Shown here: in pieces, positions 61,833 through 64,000 of the stretch
Numbering within the stretch: the stretch's first letter is position 1
How the letters are laid out: each line of letters begins with the position of its first letter
From: Bilophila sp964369665
GTDB taxonomy: Bacteria; Desulfobacterota; Desulfovibrionia; Desulfovibrionales; Desulfovibrionaceae
DNA: 64,000 nucleotides
Assembly: GCA_964369665.1 (NCBI GenBank)
Contig: CAYJFS010000001.1
Location: forward strand, 62,001 to 126,000
Direction: 5' to 3'
Made by a program: the position numbers and the translations under genes
The notes under the pieces: model-generated
Told to the model about the DNA's origin: nothing
Databases searched by the model: none
The model's input: only the letters and a program-made list of their open reading frames with translations

Positions 61833-64000
61833 TTATTTCTTTTTAGTTTTTGATTTAGAAGGAGACTTTTTCTGAGTTTTTGTAGAAGTTCTCTTGTTTT
61901 TTATAGAAGTTTTTGTTTGTTTGTAATCAGTAAAAGCTAGAGGAAGCACTTCATCAATGCTGTTTACTGTGTGAATAGATATTTTACGCTTAAGTTCTTG
62001 TGGAATTTCTTCAAGATCTTTAGCATTTTTAGCAGGGATAATAACATGAGCAAGACCACGTGCAACACCTGCAAGAACTTTTTCTTTAATACCACCAACA
62101 GGTAGAATTCTTCCTCTTAGAGTAATTTCGCCTGTCATACATAGATCACCTCTAACTGGAGTACCCGTTAGGGCAGAAATAAGAGCTGTTGTTAGAGTTA
62201 CACCTGCTGATGGACCATCTTTAGGTGTAGCTCCTGCAGGTATATGGATATGAATATCCATAGTTTTAGCAAAATCTGGCGAAATATTGAGTAAAGAAGC
62301 TTTTGATCGAGCAAAGCTTACAGCTGCTTGTGCACTTTCTTTCATGACATCACCTAGCTGACCTGTAAGAAGCAGTGTACCCTTACCTTTTACTGTAGAT
62401 ACTTCAATATAAAGGATTTCTCCTCCAGCAGGTGTCCAAGCAAGCCCTAAAGCTACACCTGGAGGTAAGTTTTTTTCTGTTTCATCATCAATAAAACGTG
62501 GTATGCCAAGAAGTTTTTCAAGTTGAGTTTTTGTTACATGGAAAGGTGGTTTTTTACCTTCAGCTTTTTTACGAGCAATCTTACGGCAGAGTGCGCCTAT
62601 TTCTCTTTCCATGTTACGTAATCCAGCTTCTCGAGTGTATTCTCGGATAACTCTTTCTATAACAGTATCTGAAAGGGTAACATCATTTTTTTTAAGGCCA
62701 TTTTCTTTAAGTTGTTTAGGAAGAATATATTTATGAGCTATAGCAAATTTTTCTTGTTGTGTATAACCAGGAAGGGATATTATTTCTAAACGGTCTCTAA
62801 GAGGTGCAGGTATATTTTCTAGATGATTGGCCGTACATAGGAATAATACTTTAGAAAGATCAAAAGGAACATTAAGGTAGTGATCACTAAATGTATGATT
62901 TTGTTCAGGATCTAAAGCTTCAAGAAGTGCAGAAGATGGATCACCACGAAAATCATTCCCTATTTTATCTACTTCATCAAGGAGGATTACAGGATTTTTT
63001 GTTCCTGCTTGCTTCATTGCTTGAATAAGTCTTCCTGGCATTGCACCAATATATGTACGTCTATGTCCACGAATTTCTGCTTCATCATGGAGTCCACCAA
63101 GAGAAATTCTTTGAAATTTTCTTCCAAGAGCTTTAGCTATAGATCGACCAAGAGATGTCTTTCCTACACCAGGTGGACCTGCAAAGCATAAAATAGGTCC
63201 TTTAGATTCAGGATTAAGCTTACGAACACTTAGGTATTCAAGAATTCGATCTTTTATTTTTTCTAAACCATAGTGATCTTCATTAAGAATTTTTTTAGCT
63301 TTTTCTATATTAAGTTGATCTTTTGATGTTTTTTTCCAAGGAAGTTCTGATATCCAATCAAGATATGTCCTAATAACTCCAGCTTCTGCAGAGTCAGTAT
63401 GCATAGTAGAAAGTCTGCGAAGTTGTTTATCTACCTCTTTACGTACTTCCTGTGGAAGACCAGCTTTGTTAAGTGCTTTAGAAACTTCTTCCATTTCTTC
63501 ATCTGCATCAACTGAGTCTCCAAGTTCTTTGCGAATAGCCTTAAGCTGTTCCCTTAAAAAATAATCTTTCTGTGCTTTATCCATGCCTTCACGAGCTGAT
63601 GTTTGAATTTTTACTTGCATAGTTGCAACTTCAGCTTCATGGGTAAGATGTGTAATGACAAGGTTGAGGCGTTCCATAGGATCTATACACTGTAGAATTT
63701 CTTGTGCTTCTTCTGTTTTGAGTCTGAGGTTAGCTGCTATTAAATCAGAAAGTCTACCAGGCTCATTAACATTACTAAGGACACTCATGATTTCGCCTGT
63801 TGGGATACCTCTAAGGGCAAGTATTTTTTCACATTGTTCACGTGCAAAGCGAAGAAGTGCTTCTTGTTCAGCTAATTTGGCTTCAACCTTAGGTTCTTGA
63901 AGAAGTTCTACTGTTGCTGTTAAATATTTATTTTCTGTATTAATATATAAAGTTTTTGCTCTAGATATTCCTTGTACAAGCGCTTTTAACCGACCATCTG
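61833..64000 (-). CDS. lon: ATP-dependent Lon protease (5' end outside the window)
   Basis: About 721 residues are visible and the frame is open to the window edge (first codon from 63998: DGRLKALVQGI). The visible N-terminal domain continues to a coiled coil (REQLKAIRKELGDS), then the AAA+ module with Walker A GPPGVGKTSLGRSIA, Walker B VILLDEVDKIG, and the proteolytic domain with the Ser of PKDGPSAGVT and the Lys of GGIKEKVLAG. A Lys/Ser/Thr-rich tail (KTKTSIKNKRTSTKTQKK region) follows. Lon degrades misfolded and regulatory proteins. Confidence 0.96.
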   Translation of the reverse strand, partial: DGRLKALVQGISRAKTLYINTENKYLTATVELLQEPKVEAKLAEQEALLRFAREQCEKILALRGIPTGEIMSVLSNVNEPGRLSDLIAANLRLKTEEAQEILQCIDPMERLNLVITHLTHEAEVATMQVKIQTSAREGMDKAQKDYFLREQLKAIRKELGDSVDADEEMEEVSKALNKAGLPQEVRKEVDKQLRRLSTMHTDSAEAGVIRTYLDWISELPWKKTSKDQLNIEKAKKILNEDHYGLEKIKDRILEYLSVRKLNPESKGPILCFAGPPGVGKTSLGRSIAKALGRKFQRISLGGLHDEAEIRGHRRTYIGAMPGRLIQAMKQAGTKNPVILLDEVDKIGNDFRGDPSSALLEALDPEQNHTFSDHYLNVPFDLSKVLFLCTANHLENIPAPLRDRLEIISLPGYTQQEKFAIAHKYILPKQLKENGLKKNDVTLSDTVIERVIREYTREAGLRNMEREIGALCRKIARKKAEGKKPPFHVTKTQLEKLLGIPRFIDDETEKNLPPGVALGLAWTPAGGEILYIEVSTVKGKGTLLLTGQLGDVMKESAQAAVSFARSKASLLNISPDFAKTMDIHIHIPAGATPKDGPSAGVTLTTALISALTGTPVRGDLCMTGEITLRGRILPVGGIKEKVLAGVARGLAHVIIPAKNAKDLEEIPQELKRKISIHTVNSIDEVLPLAFTDYKQTKTSIKNKRTSTKTQKKSPSKSKTKKK

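Overview
The window is a strongly AT-rich bacterial chromosome segment with single-copy housekeeping genes, short intergenic gaps, few operons and several broken genes. The gene set (type III glutamine synthetase, 120-residue DksA/TraR protein, Sumt-HemD fusion, MsrB-MsrA fusion, FapA/DUF342 protein, YeiH-type transporter with a long N-terminal extension, SelA, CbpA-CbpM-ClpB) fits a host-adapted, genome-reduced member of the Desulfovibrionaceae. Lawsonia intracellularis is the best match I can name from memory; I could not run a search. I see no insertion sequence, prophage or CRISPR array.

Layout. 1-7.4 kb: tRNA-Ser, a frameshifted methyltransferase, dksA, glnN, then a leftward dut-argD-yhcH group and a truncated queF that runs straight into coaX. 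7.4-14.4 kb: coaX, eno, a GT9 heptosyltransferase-like gene, a secreted phosphodiester-glycosidase-like protein, a eukaryote-like PFK-2/FBPase-2 protein and a TPR protein with a degenerate receiver domain. 14.5-22.8 kb: YeiH transporter with a small membrane partner, CorA, and a leftward polA-dgkA-DUF1844-argC series. 23-30 kb: an anchored/secreted pair of unknown proteins, bioY, a YiiX-like amidase, tRNA-Arg, cpoB-like, dprA and a Xer recombinase. 30-38.8 kb: a Tim44-like gene split by a frameshift, der, serS, a TPR protein, cobA-hemD, purN, msrBA. 39-47 kb: a CcdA-like membrane protein, cbpA-cbpM-clpB, and a leftward amino-acid ABC transporter. 47-55 kb: a rightward run gmhB, folC, selA, M18 aminopeptidase, STAS protein, FapA-like protein and a CgeB-like glycosyltransferase. 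55-64 kb: a gene remnant, tRNA-Leu, a secreted beta-propeller gene split at an A9 tract, tRNA-Glu, typA, ychF, a SlyB-like lipoprotein and the 3' part of lon.

Working together. Envelope functions recur (heptose pathway GmhB and GT9, DgkA, CpoB, SlyB, glycosyltransferases), as do protein quality control (ClpB, CbpA/CbpM, Lon, MsrBA) and nitrogen acquisition (GlnN, amino-acid ABC importer). Biotin is imported through BioY.

Most interesting points. Three genes are interrupted by single-base frame changes whose two halves still read as one conserved protein: the beta-propeller (A9 tract, a classic slippage site), the Tim44-like protein (a CTT-TGA stop with a GGG three bases upstream, resembling the prfB +1 frameshift site) and the methyltransferase (a short T run). 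Whether these are mutations, sequencing errors or rescued by slippage is the main question raised by the window. A10/A9 tracts also lie in frame inside two glycosyltransferase genes.
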